DNA of 64,000 nucleotides from positions 1-64,000 of the forward strand of contig NZ_VAUP01000022.1 of NCBI RefSeq assembly GCF_005871085.1, given 5' to 3'. The number at the start of each line of letters is the position of its first letter. Position 1 is the stretch's first letter. This DNA is from Xanthobacter autotrophicus. Its GTDB lineage: Bacteria; Pseudomonadota; Alphaproteobacteria; Rhizobiales; Xanthobacteraceae. Below, piece after piece: positions 17,219 through 25,076 of the stretch. The translations under genes and the position numbers were made by a program. The notes below the pieces were generated by a model. It saw nothing but the letters and a program-made list of their open reading frames with translations. It had not been told where the DNA came from and ran no database searches.

Positions 17219-18142
17219 ATGCAGAGCACTGACCTCGAATTCTTCCTGACGGTGAGCCGGGAAGCATCCATCGGCGGTGCGGCGGCACGGCTCAACACCG
17301 CCCAGTCCAACGTCACCAACCGCATCAAGAAGCTGGAGGCGGACCTCGGCGTCATCCTCTTCAGCCGACATTCCCGTGGCGTGAAGCTGACGGCGGCCGG
17401 GGAGCGGCTGCTCCCGTTTGCCGCCGAGGTCGGCCGGCTGCTGCAGGATGCGCGCATCGCCGTGACCGCGACCGACGCGCCGCGCGGGCCCTTGCAGATC
17501 GGCACCATGGAAACCACCATGGCCCTGCGCCTGCGTGACCGGCTGGTGAATTTCGCCGGCCTCTATCCCGACGTGGACCTGACACTGCGCACCGGCACCA
17601 CCGCCGAGCTGACCGAGCAGGTGCTGCAACAGGAGCTGGAGGGCGCCTATGTGTGTGGCCCGGTGGCGCACCCGCGCCTTGTGGCGCGCCGCGCATTCCA
17701 GGAAACCCTCGCGGTGGTGGCCGGACCCGACGTGACCTCGCTGGAGGGCTTCACCGACCGTGGGCACGCCAACATCTTCGTGTTCCGCCGCGGCTGCTCT
17801 TATCGCCAGCGGCTGGAAGTGCTTCTTGCCCGGCGCGGCATCGCGGTGGCGCGCACTCTGGAATATGGCAGCCTCGATGCGATCCTCGCCTGCGTCTCCG
17901 CCGGCATGGGGCTGACCCTGCTGCCCACCGATCTCGTCGAGGCCCATGCCCGCGACCACCGCCTCTCCCTGCTTCCGTTGCCGGAGGAGGAGGCGAATGT
18001 GGAGACCGTGTTCATCCGCCGCGCACAGGTCTATGTCTCACCCGCCCTCACCGCCTTCCTTGAGGTCGCGGGGCCGCCCGTCGCGGCGGCACCGGACGCG
18101 CGCGAGGCCCCCCTCTCTTTCATGCAGGAAGCCGGCGAGTGA
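17219..18142 (+). CDS. LysR-family regulator of the yjcH-actP operon
   Basis: Predicted 307-residue LysR regulator. The helix-turn-helix (residues 1-62) reads LEFFLTVSREASIGGAAARL then AQSNVTNRIKKLE. The effector domain (about 90-285) shows GPLQIGTMETTMALRL, similar to CbbR/NdhR-like and GltC-like regulators that sense small ligands. It is divergent from yjcH-actP-CoA-transferase across 222 nt and is the obvious candidate to control it. The C-terminal 25 residues are Pro/Ala-rich and not conserved in the family. It converges with the MFS gene, with only 24 nt between stops. Confidence 0.88.
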   Translation: MQSTDLEFFLTVSREASIGGAAARLNTAQSNVTNRIKKLEADLGVILFSRHSRGVKLTAAGERLLPFAAEVGRLLQDARIAVTATDAPRGPLQIGTMETTMALRLRDRLVNFAGLYPDVDLTLRTGTTAELTEQVLQQELEGAYVCGPVAHPRLVARRAFQETLAVVAGPDVTSLEGFTDRGHANIFVFRRGCSYRQRLEVLLARRGIAVARTLEYGSLDAILACVSAGMGLTLLPTDLVEAHARDHRLSLLPLPEEEANVETVFIRRAQVYVSPALTAFLEVAGPPVAAAPDAREAPLSFMQEAGE

Positions 18143-18166
18143 GGGCCGCCCCGTGCCGCCTCGCCA

Positions 18167-19441
18167 TCAGGCCGGCTTGCGATCGGCGTCGGGGTGGTGG
18201 AAGGCGAGCACCAGCACCACGGAGGACAGGGCCAGCCCCGTCATCAGCAGGAAGCCGTCGGCGAACGATCCGCGCAGCCCGAGCACCCATCCGGTGATCA
18301 CAGGCGCTGCGAAGCCGGAGAGCGCGAAGCCGAAGTCCATGATGCCGAGTGCCGTGGCCGCACGCTTCGGCACCACATCCACGTTCACCGCATAATAGGC
18401 CGCGTTGGCGCCCATGGAGGCCGCCACCGCCACGGTGATGCCGGCAATGGCCACGGCGAGATTGTCGCTCAGGGCCACCGGCACCACCGCCAGCGCCGCG
18501 ACGAACTGCGTGCCGGCGATGAGATAGGAGCGGGCCACCCTGAGCCGGCCCGTGACCTTCAGCAGATGGTCCGACCACCGCCCGAGCGCCCACAGCGCGG
18601 CGGCGGCGGCAAGCCAGGGCAGGACGGTGAAGACGCCCACCTGCGTCAGGTTCAGCCCATAGGCCTGGCGCAGGTAGCTCGGCAGCCATGTCATGAAGAA
18701 GAACAGGAAATAGCCGAAGACGAAGAAGGCCCAGTAGTTCACCAGCAGCGTGCGGTTGGTGAGCAACGCGCGGATTTCCGCCGCCGAGGGCCATTCACGC
18801 ACGGCGTGGTGCGCGGATCCCTGCCGCTCGGCCCGGATATACTCCAGCTCCGCCGCATTCACATGGCGCGATTGGGCGGGATCGTCGCGGAACAGGAGAA
18901 ACCAGAGCGGCACCCAGGCGATGGAAATCACGAACAGCACGCCGAAGGTCCAGCGCCAGTCCATTACCGCCAGGAGCTGGGTCACGATGGGGCCGCCGAT
19001 GGCGAGCGCCAGTGGCACCGACACCAGCGCATAGGCGAGCGCGGTGGCCTGCACCTGCGGCGGCAGCCAATGGCTCACGGCGCCCGCAAGTGCCGGGAAG
19101 TTTGGCCCTTCCGACACGCCGAGCAGCGTGCGCGCCAGATACAGTGTGAGGAAGCCGCTGGCCGCCCCGGTCAGGCCGATGGAAAAGCTCCACAACAGCG
19201 CCGCGACGGTGAGAACCAGCCGCGCGCCGTAGCGATCCACCGCAAAGCCGCCGAGCAGGGTCGTCACCGCGTAGCCGAGGCCGAAGGCGCCGAGGACGAT
19301 CCCCGCATCGCCCTTCGAGAGTCCCAGCTCCTGTTCCATCAGCGGGATGGCATAGGAGATGGCGGCCCGGTCGATGTAGTTCACCACTGTGACTGCAAAG
19401 AGCAGGAAGATCACCACCATATGGAATCGCGTTGCCCGCAT
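18167..19441 (-). CDS. MFS transporter, anion:cation symporter type
   Basis: Predicted 424-residue, 12-helix major facilitator carrier. NYIDRAAISYAIPLMEQELGLS at the start, the loop GGFAVDRYGARLVL and GVSEGPNFPALAGAVSHWLPP are typical of the ACS subfamily (hexuronate, galactonate, tartrate, phthalate transporters). It probably imports an organic acid by proton symport. The ATG at 19441 is placed by the usual short N-terminus before helix 1. It stands alone on the minus strand, so no enzyme reveals its substrate. Confidence 0.85.
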   Translation of the reverse strand: MRATRFHMVVIFLLFAVTVVNYIDRAAISYAIPLMEQELGLSKGDAGIVLGAFGLGYAVTTLLGGFAVDRYGARLVLTVAALLWSFSIGLTGAASGFLTLYLARTLLGVSEGPNFPALAGAVSHWLPPQVQATALAYALVSVPLALAIGGPIVTQLLAVMDWRWTFGVLFVISIAWVPLWFLLFRDDPAQSRHVNAAELEYIRAERQGSAHHAVREWPSAAEIRALLTNRTLLVNYWAFFVFGYFLFFFMTWLPSYLRQAYGLNLTQVGVFTVLPWLAAAAALWALGRWSDHLLKVTGRLRVARSYLIAGTQFVAALAVVPVALSDNLAVAIAGITVAVAASMGANAAYYAVNVDVVPKRAATALGIMDFGFALSGFAAPVITGWVLGLRGSFADGFLLMTGLALSSVVLVLAFHHPDADRKPA

Positions 19442-19793
19442 GTCCTGCTCCCCGCCGGTTCGTCACGCGTCGTTACCTTATACACGCGATGGCGCAATGC
19501 CCCGGTCTTGGGGTTTCAGGTCACCGCGCGGCCGTGACATCAAGGGTCAGCACGGCTCCCCGGCTCCGCCTGAACGCGGCGGCATCGAGCATTCAGGAGT
19601 GCATTGCAGAGGAAGGATCACCTTCGCACTCATCGAACGACGATTGGCCTTTGCTGCAAATCTGATTCGAATCAGGCGAGGGCCGACTTTTCTGAACTAA
19701 AAATGTTATAAACTATATTTATTTCTTTGATCGGAATCCATGTTCATTCTGGTATGACACGATCCGACGATGACGCCTGCGAGTAACATTACA
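19442..19793. other. Gene-free spacer with a 14-bp palindrome
   Basis: These 352 nt contain no convincing gene. The right part (about 19670-19745) is AT-rich, suggesting promoters for the MFS gene or the decayed sigma gene. A perfect 14-bp palindrome, CTGATTCGAATCAG, lies at 19662-19675 and could be an operator. No other structure stands out. Confidence 0.45.
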
Positions 19794-20286
19794 ATGCCCC
19801 GGGCAAGCAACATCGCTGGTCTTTACCTTTCCGAGAGGGGGTGGCTTGCGCGCGTCATCCAGCGTATCGTCCCGAACAGCGCATCGTCCGGAACAGCGCG
19901 ACGGCCGAAGACCTGGTGCATGACAGCTTCGTCACCCTGATCGGCCGGGAGCTGGACCCCTCCCCTCGTGATCAGGTCGCCGACCTCACGCGCATCGCCC
20001 AGAACCTTGCCCTGGATCATCGCCGACGCGAGGCCCGAATGGCGAGCCTGGAGGAAACCGCCACCTTTGATCTGGCTGATGCCAGCCCTTCGCCCGAGAC
20101 CATCGTTGCCGACCGGGATGCGCTGCTCCAGACCCTGAAAATCCTCGCCGCCATGCCGGAGCGCACGCGTTGCGCCTTCCAGATGCACAGTCTCGGCGAG
20201 AAGAAGCTGGCGCAGATCGCGGCGGAACTCTCCATCTCCACGGCCCACGCTGGCGGCTGGTGATGGACGGCTATCGCCGAGAGTGA
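19794..20286 (+). pseudogene. FecI-like ECF sigma factor, frameshifted
   Basis: Reading three frames in turn rebuilds an almost complete ECF sigma factor of the iron-siderophore (FecI) group. The N-terminus starts at the ATG at 19794 (SNIAGLYLSERGWLARVIQRIV). Region 2 continues in another frame from about 19880 (NSATAEDLVHDSFVTLIG, ADLTRIAQNLALDHRRRE), then region 4 (LPAMPERTRCAFQMHSL-like, AQIAAELSIS). The tail LVMDGYRRE is in a third frame ending at 20286. The first shift is caused by a 17-bp tandem duplication at 19864-19897; the second lies near 20250. Such sigma factors normally control siderophore uptake genes; this copy cannot make an intact product. Confidence 0.75.
19864..19897 (+). 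repeat. 17-bp tandem duplication that breaks the sigma gene
   Basis: Two adjacent 17-nt units, GTATCGTCCCGAACAGC (19864-19880) and GCATCGTCCGGAACAGC (19881-19897), match at 15 of 17 positions. Both encode QRIVxNS in successive frames. Since 17 is not a multiple of three, the duplication shifts the frame. The two differences show it is not the newest change. Confidence 0.8.
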
Positions 20287-20460
20287 CGACCTCTGGAACG
20301 AGACCATGGCGCTGCTGCTGGTCTGGCGCGAGCCCATCTCGCTCATCGCCTCCGCCCTGCCGATGCTCGACCAGGCGCGCATCTCCCTCGACCGCATCTC
20401 GCGGCTCAGCCACGATTTCGACCACGGCGAGGCCGCCATGCCGCTGGCGGACAGCCCACG
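20287..20460 (+). pseudogene. Fragment of cyclic-peptide/siderophore ABC exporter (membrane-domain end)
   Basis: One frame reads LWNETMALLLVWREPISLIASALPMLDQARISLDRISRLSHDF, which resembles the last membrane segment and linker of SyrD/PvdE-type exporters, where a hydrophobic helix leads into LPxLxxARxSLxRI. Everything before this helix (about 280 residues of membrane domain) is missing. The frame changes near 20455-20475, after which the nucleotide-binding domain continues in a different frame. It has no start codon context of its own and is a remnant. The family assignment is moderate because the fragment is short. Confidence 0.55.
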
Positions 20461-21270
20461 GGAGAGTCCCCGTCGCTGCATTTCGAGACCATCGCGCTGA
20501 GCGGGGCCTCCTACGCCTTCCCCGCGCGTGTCGACGTGCCGCCTTTCGTCCTCGGTCCCGCCGATTTCGAGATCTGCGCCGGGGAGCTGGTCTTCATCGT
20601 CGGCGCCAACGGCTCGGGCAAGTCCACCCTTCTCAAGCTGCTCGCCGGCCAGTTGCCACCGTCACACGGACACGTCCGGCTGGCCGGGACACCGCTCGCC
20701 CGGTGGGGCGCCCGCGCCTTCGGCCTCAAGGTGGTCTACCTGCCGCAGCAGCCCCCGCCCGCCGCTGGCCTGCAGGTCAGGGAGCTGCTGGCCCTTGGGC
20801 ACTACACCTGGCACGGGGCGCTCGGCCGGTTCCGCGTCTCAGACCGGGAGAAGGTGGCCGAGGCCCTGGCGCTGACCGGCATGGAGCCGTTCGCGGATCG
20901 CCTCGTGGACACGCTCTCGGGCGGGGAGCGCCAGCGCGCCTTTCTCGCCATGCTGGTGGCGCAGGATGCTGAATGCCGGCTCCTCGACGAGCCCATCTCC
21001 GCCCTCGACATCGCGCACCAGGTGGAGGTGCTCTCGCTGGTGCAGCGCCTGGCGGTGGAGCCCGGGATGGGGGTGGTGATCGTACTGCACCACGTGAACA
21101 TGGCCGCCCGCTTCTGCGACGAGGTCATCGCTTTGCCCGCGGGTCGCCTGATCGCGCGGGGCACGCCGGCCGAGATGATGGCGCCGGCCGCCCTGGAGGC
21201 CATCTACGGTATCGCCATGGAGGTCATGCCCCACCCCTCGCACGGGACGCCCGTGGCGTTCGCGCGATGA
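20461..21270 (+). pseudogene. Chimeric ABC ATPase: exporter-type start, FhuC-type remainder
   Basis: An open frame of about 270 codons. Its first 55 residues (LHFETIALSGASYAF, PFVLGPADFEICAGELVFIVG) match the start of the nucleotide-binding domain of SyrD/PvdE-type exporters. From the Walker A motif GANGSGKSTLLK onward it reads as FhuC, the ferric-hydroxamate import ATPase: LARWGARAFGLKVVYLPQQ, VRELLALGHYTWHGALGRF, DTLSGGERQRAFLAMLVAQD, ALDIAHQVEVLSLVQRL and the FhuC end IYGIAMEVMPHPSHGTPVAF. Walker A, signature and Walker B (CRLLDEP) are intact, so an ATPase could fold if translated from GTG 20536. The usual fhuD/fhuB partners are absent. I treat it as a recombination product of doubtful function. 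Confidence 0.7.
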
Positions 21271-21359
21271 AGCGCCGGGCGTCTTGAAGGCTGCCGTGAC
21301 GGCCCCATCCTCTCATCGAACAGATGCGGGAGGCGGAGGGAGTTCGGCCTGCTTTTCCG

Positions 21360-22085
21360 TTATTCGTCGGAATCAATCAGGGGATCTGGTTGCGCGAGGC
21401 GCTCCAGAGCCTGCCTGTCGGTCAGCCGCATCTGCGCACCGTGGATCGTGACGCCGTGCTCCCGGAGCGTTGAAAAGGCCCGGGACAGATTCTCCGGCGT
21501 CATGCCCAGAAGGGAGGACAGGACGCGCTTCTCAAAGCCGAGGTTGACCACCCCCGAGGCCCCCTGTGCCACGTCCTCCTTCAGCAGCCAGTTGGCGAGC
21601 CGCTCTGCACCGGTGCGCAGCTTCTGGTTTTTCACCTCCTTGATCGCGCGCCGATAGCCACGGGCAAGCTCCGTGACAACGGCACGCGCGAAGGCCGGGT
21701 CGGTCCCGAGGGCGACACGTACCCTTTCGGCCGGGATCATGAGAACCTGTGACTTCTCAAGGGTGCGCGCGGACTGAAGATAGACCTGATCATTGAGCAC
21801 GGCGGCCAGGATGAAAGTGCCCACCGGCCGCACGATGCTGATGGTGGTGTCGCGCCCGGATCCGGTCGCGAACATCTCCACGAGCCCTTCCACCACCACG
21901 TGCAGGAAGTCCGCCGGGTCACGCTCATTGATGAGAACGACCCCCGGCGGAAACCGCTGCAGGAAACCCGCGCGCACAAGATCGCCGAAGGTCTCCTCCT
22001 GCGCATCGGAAAACAGTGGCAGATCGCGAATGGCGGCGGCGTCTTCGGGCCTCATGCGTCCCTCGATCGGAGCGAATGAGCCCAT
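21360..22085 (-). CDS. Crp/FNR-family regulator, NarR/DNR-like
   Basis: Predicted 241-residue regulator with a cyclic-nucleotide-binding-like sensor (residues 20-140), a dimer helix and a C-terminal winged helix-turn-helix whose recognition helix reads MTPENLSRAFSTLREHG. It contains no cysteine, so it cannot carry the iron-sulfur cluster of FNR; cysteine-free relatives such as NarR and DNR respond to nitrogen oxides. It is divergent from narK. The ATG at 22085 is preferred; a TTG start at 22112 would put the FNR-type box inside the gene, while ATG 22055 (with GAGGG 4 nt upstream) is a shorter alternative. Confidence 0.8.
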   Translation of the reverse strand: MGSFAPIEGRMRPEDAAAIRDLPLFSDAQEETFGDLVRAGFLQRFPPGVVLINERDPADFLHVVVEGLVEMFATGSGRDTTISIVRPVGTFILAAVLNDQVYLQSARTLEKSQVLMIPAERVRVALGTDPAFARAVVTELARGYRRAIKEVKNQKLRTGAERLANWLLKEDVAQGASGVVNLGFEKRVLSSLLGMTPENLSRAFSTLREHGVTIHGAQMRLTDRQALERLAQPDPLIDSDE

Positions 22086-22098
22086 ATGAAGCTCTGAC

Positions 22099-22112
22099 TT
22101 GATAAATGTCAA
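22099..22112. promoter_or_regulatory. FNR/NNR-type box near the regulator gene
   Basis: TTGAT-AAAT-GTCAA (22099-22112) has both half-sites of the FNR/NNR consensus (TTGAT-N4-ATCAA, with GTCAA as in NNR-type sites). It is only 13 nt upstream of the chosen start of the regulator, a position that suggests negative autoregulation by blocking transcription. Confidence 0.65.
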
Positions 22113-22212
22113 TTGACTGAAATAAGAATGTAAAATTTAAATCAAACCTTATTCAAGCCACGCCGATACATCGCTTAAAGTCTTCAAAAATTCATCCAAT
22201 GACACGTCATTA

Positions 22213-22226
22213 CTGATATAAGTCAA
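22213..22226. promoter_or_regulatory. FNR/NNR-type box upstream of narK
   Basis: CTGAT-ATAA-GTCAA (22213-22226) differs from the consensus at the first base. Its centre is 83 nt before the narK ATG at 22303. If it works at the usual -41.5 position, transcription would begin near 22261 and leave a leader of about 42 nt. It probably activates the nar operon under low oxygen or nitrogen oxides (inference). Confidence 0.6.
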
Positions 22227-22302
22227 ATCTCGCACGACCCGCTTGAAGGAGTTTGCGCGGCGCACGACGAAGCCGTGCCCTTGCAACAGGCGAGATCAGG
22301 CC

Positions 22303-25059
22303 ATGCAACCCATTCGAGAGGTGAGCGCCGCCGACCAGCGGACCTCCCTCGCCATGAGCACCGTCGCCTTCACCGTATGCTTTGCGGTGTGGACGATCTT
22401 CTCCATCATCGGCATCCGCATCCGCCAGGACCTGGGGCTTTCGGACACGCAGTTCGGCCTCCTGGTGGGCACGCCCATCCTCACGGGCTCGCTCATCCGC
22501 GTGGCGCTGGGCATCTGGACCGACCTCTATGGCGGACGCATCGTCTTCACCCTGACCATGCTCGCGGCGGCGGTCGCAACCTTCCTGCTGACCTACGCCA
22601 CCACCTACCCGCAATTCCTCATCGCTGCCCTCGGCGTCGGCATCGCGGGCGGATCGTTCGCGGTGGGCGTCGCCTATGTCTCGCGCTGGTATCCGCCGCA
22701 GAAGCAGGGCACGGCGCTTGGCATCTTCGGCGCCGGCAACGTGGGCGCGGCGGTCACCAAGTTCCTCGCCCCCTTCGTCCTCGTCGCCTTTGGCTGGCAG
22801 ATGGTGGCGCAGGTGTGGGCGGCGGCGCTGGTGGTGATGGCCGTCGTCTTCTTCCTCACCACCAAGGACGATCCGGTTCTCTTGGAGCGCCGCCGCCTCG
22901 GCATCCGGCCGAAGAGCGCGTGGCTGGAGCTGGAGCCGCTCAAGAATATTCAGGTGTGGCGGTTCTCGCTGTATTACTTCTTCGTCTTCGGCGCCTTCGT
23001 CGCGCTGGCGCTGTGGCTGCCCCAGTATCTGGTGAAGGTCTACGGCCTCGACATCAAGAGCGCGGGCATGATCGCCGCCGCCTTCTCGGTGCCGGCCAGC
23101 CTGTTCCGCGCCTATGGCGGCCACCTCTCCGATGTCTATGGCGCGCGACGGGTGATGTACTGGACCTTCCTGGTCTCGGTGGCGGCCACCTTCGTCCTGT
23201 CCTATCCGCCCACCGACTATGTGGTGCAGGGTATCCATGGCCCCATGGCCTTCCACATGCAGATGGGGGTGGTGGGCTTCACCATCACCATCTTCATCCT
23301 TGGCTTCTTCATGGCCCTGGGCAAGGCCGCCGTCTACAAGCACATCCCGGTCTACTACCCGAACAATGTGGGCGCGGTGGGCGGCCTCGTGGGCATGATC
23401 GGCGGCCTCGGCGGCTTCGTCCTGCCCCTTATGTTCGGCGTGCTCAACGACCTGACCGGGCTGTGGACCAGCTGCTTCATGCTGCTGTTCGTCCTCGCCA
23501 CGGGCGCCCTCGCGTGGATGCACTTCGCCATCCGTCAGATGGAGCGGGAGGCCACGAGCCAGACGCTGGAGACGCTGCCCCAGCTACCGGAAATGCAGGG
23601 TATGCCTGCCTCCGTCGCCGCCCCGGCACAGGTCAAGGGTGCCATCCTCACCGACTGGCGGCCGGAGGACCCGGGCTTCTGGGCCTCCACCGGTCGCGCC
23701 ATCGCCCGGCGCAACCTGTGGCTCTCCATCCCGGCGCTGCTGTTGTCCTTCGCCATCTGGCAGGTGTGGTCGGTGGTGGTGGCCAAGCTGCCGCTGGTGG
23801 GCTTCAAATTCACCACCGACGAGCTGTTCTGGCTCGCCGCTTTGCCGGGCCTCACCGGGGCGACGCTGCGCATCTTCTATTCCTTCATGGTCCCCATCTT
23901 CGGCGGGCGGCTGTGGACGACGCTCACCACCTGGTCGCTGATCATCCCGGCGGTGGGCATCGGCTATGCGGTGCAGAACCCGGATACGCCCTATGTGGTG
24001 CTGCTGATCCTGGCGCTGCTGTGCGGCTTCGGTGGCGGCAACTTCGCCTCTTCCATGGCCAACATCTCCTTCTTCTTCCCGAAGGCGGAGAAGGGCAACG
24101 CGTTGGCGCTCAATGCCGGCCTCGGCAACCTCGGGGTCAGCGTGGTGCAGTTCGTGGTTCCCCTCGTCATCACCACGGGCATCTTCGGCGCGTTCGGCGG
24201 CGATCCGGCCATGGTGAAGGCGGCGGGCGGGCCCGCCCCCATGTGGCTGCAGAACGCCGGCTTCATCTTCGTGCCCTTCATCGTCCTGTCCGCTTTCGCG
24301 GCCTGGTTCGGCATGAACGACATCGCCTCCGCGAAGGCCTCGTTCCGCGAGCAGGCGGTGATCTTCCAGCGCAGGCACAACTGGATCATGTGCTGGCTCT
24401 ACACCGGCACCTTCGGCTCGTTCATCGGCTATTCGGCGGGGTTTCCGCTGCTCACCAACATCCTCTTCCCGGAGGTGAACGCCCTCAAATATGCCTTCCT
24501 CGGTCCCCTCGTCGGCGCTCTGGCGCGCTCCGGCACGGGCTGGCTCGCGGACCGCTACGGCGGCGGGCGCGTCACCATCTATGTGTTCGTGCTGATGATG
24601 GCGGGTGTCTCCGGCGTGCTGTGGTCCATCGGCATGCGCACCGAGCCCTGGGCGTTCTGGGCCTTCTTCGGCTGCTTCCTGGTGCTGTTCTTCGCCACCG
24701 GCGTGGGCAATGCCTCCACCTTCCAGATGATCCCCGCCATCATGGCGAAGGAGATGGATCGCCTGATGCCTGCCGCCGACGCCGAGACGCGCCGCCGGCA
24801 GGCCGAGAAGGAAGCCGCCGCCATCACCGGCTTCACCTCGGCCATCGCCGCCTTTGGGGCCTTCTTCATCCCCAAGGGCTACGGCACCTCCATCGCCCTC
24901 ACGGGCGGTCCCGAAGCGGCGCTGTGGGCCTTCCTCGGCTTCTATGTGAGCTGCCTGCTCATCACCTTCGCCGTCTACACCCGCAAGGGCGGCCTTCTCC
25001 ATGACATCGAGCGCGGGAACACCCCGCGCCCCACCCACCGTCCGGCCACGGCCGCGTAA
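22303..25059 (+). CDS. narK: Fused double nitrate/nitrite transporter NarK1-NarK2
   Basis: Predicted 918-residue inner-membrane protein made of two MFS units, each with about 12 helices. The first (residues 1-425) carries GGSFAVGVAYVSRWYPP and GIFGAGNVGAAVTKF; the second (about 465-905) carries GGGNFASSMANISFFFP and NAGLGNLGVSVVQF, the two nitrate signatures of NarK proteins. A loop of about 40 residues joins them. In Paracoccus the fused NarK1 and NarK2 halves act as nitrate/proton symporter and nitrate/nitrite antiporter. ATG 22303 fits the family start; TTG 22243 would add a basic 20-residue leader. It lies 17 nt before narG. Confidence 0.93.
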   Translation: MQPIREVSAADQRTSLAMSTVAFTVCFAVWTIFSIIGIRIRQDLGLSDTQFGLLVGTPILTGSLIRVALGIWTDLYGGRIVFTLTMLAAAVATFLLTYATTYPQFLIAALGVGIAGGSFAVGVAYVSRWYPPQKQGTALGIFGAGNVGAAVTKFLAPFVLVAFGWQMVAQVWAAALVVMAVVFFLTTKDDPVLLERRRLGIRPKSAWLELEPLKNIQVWRFSLYYFFVFGAFVALALWLPQYLVKVYGLDIKSAGMIAAAFSVPASLFRAYGGHLSDVYGARRVMYWTFLVSVAATFVLSYPPTDYVVQGIHGPMAFHMQMGVVGFTITIFILGFFMALGKAAVYKHIPVYYPNNVGAVGGLVGMIGGLGGFVLPLMFGVLNDLTGLWTSCFMLLFVLATGALAWMHFAIRQMEREATSQTLETLPQLPEMQGMPASVAAPAQVKGAILTDWRPEDPGFWASTGRAIARRNLWLSIPALLLSFAIWQVWSVVVAKLPLVGFKFTTDELFWLAALPGLTGATLRIFYSFMVPIFGGRLWTTLTTWSLIIPAVGIGYAVQNPDTPYVVLLILALLCGFGGGNFASSMANISFFFPKAEKGNALALNAGLGNLGVSVVQFVVPLVITTGIFGAFGGDPAMVKAAGGPAPMWLQNAGFIFVPFIVLSAFAAWFGMNDIASAKASFREQAVIFQRRHNWIMCWLYTGTFGSFIGYSAGFPLLTNILFPEVNALKYAFLGPLVGALARSGTGWLADRYGGGRVTIYVFVLMMAGVSGVLWSIGMRTEPWAFWAFFGCFLVLFFATGVGNASTFQMIPAIMAKEMDRLMPAADAETRRRQAEKEAAAITGFTSAIAAFGAFFIPKGYGTSIALTGGPEAALWAFLGFYVSCLLITFAVYTRKGGLLHDIERGNTPRPTHRPATAA

Positions 25060-25076
25060 CGGGAGGCAGGAAGCAC

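Noticed and set aside
19841-20263. Small intact sigma factor starting at GTG 19841
   Set aside because: The first 12 codons are the true N-terminus read in the wrong frame; the proper N-terminus is in the frame of ATG 19794.
20536-21270. Ordinary fhuC gene starting at GTG 20536
   Set aside because: No Shine-Dalgarno is seen, the first 30 residues are not FhuC-like, and exporter-like coding continues upstream in the same frame.
23584-25038. 484-codon frame opposite narK
   Set aside because: Charged shadow of membrane helices with no family pattern; narK covers it completely.
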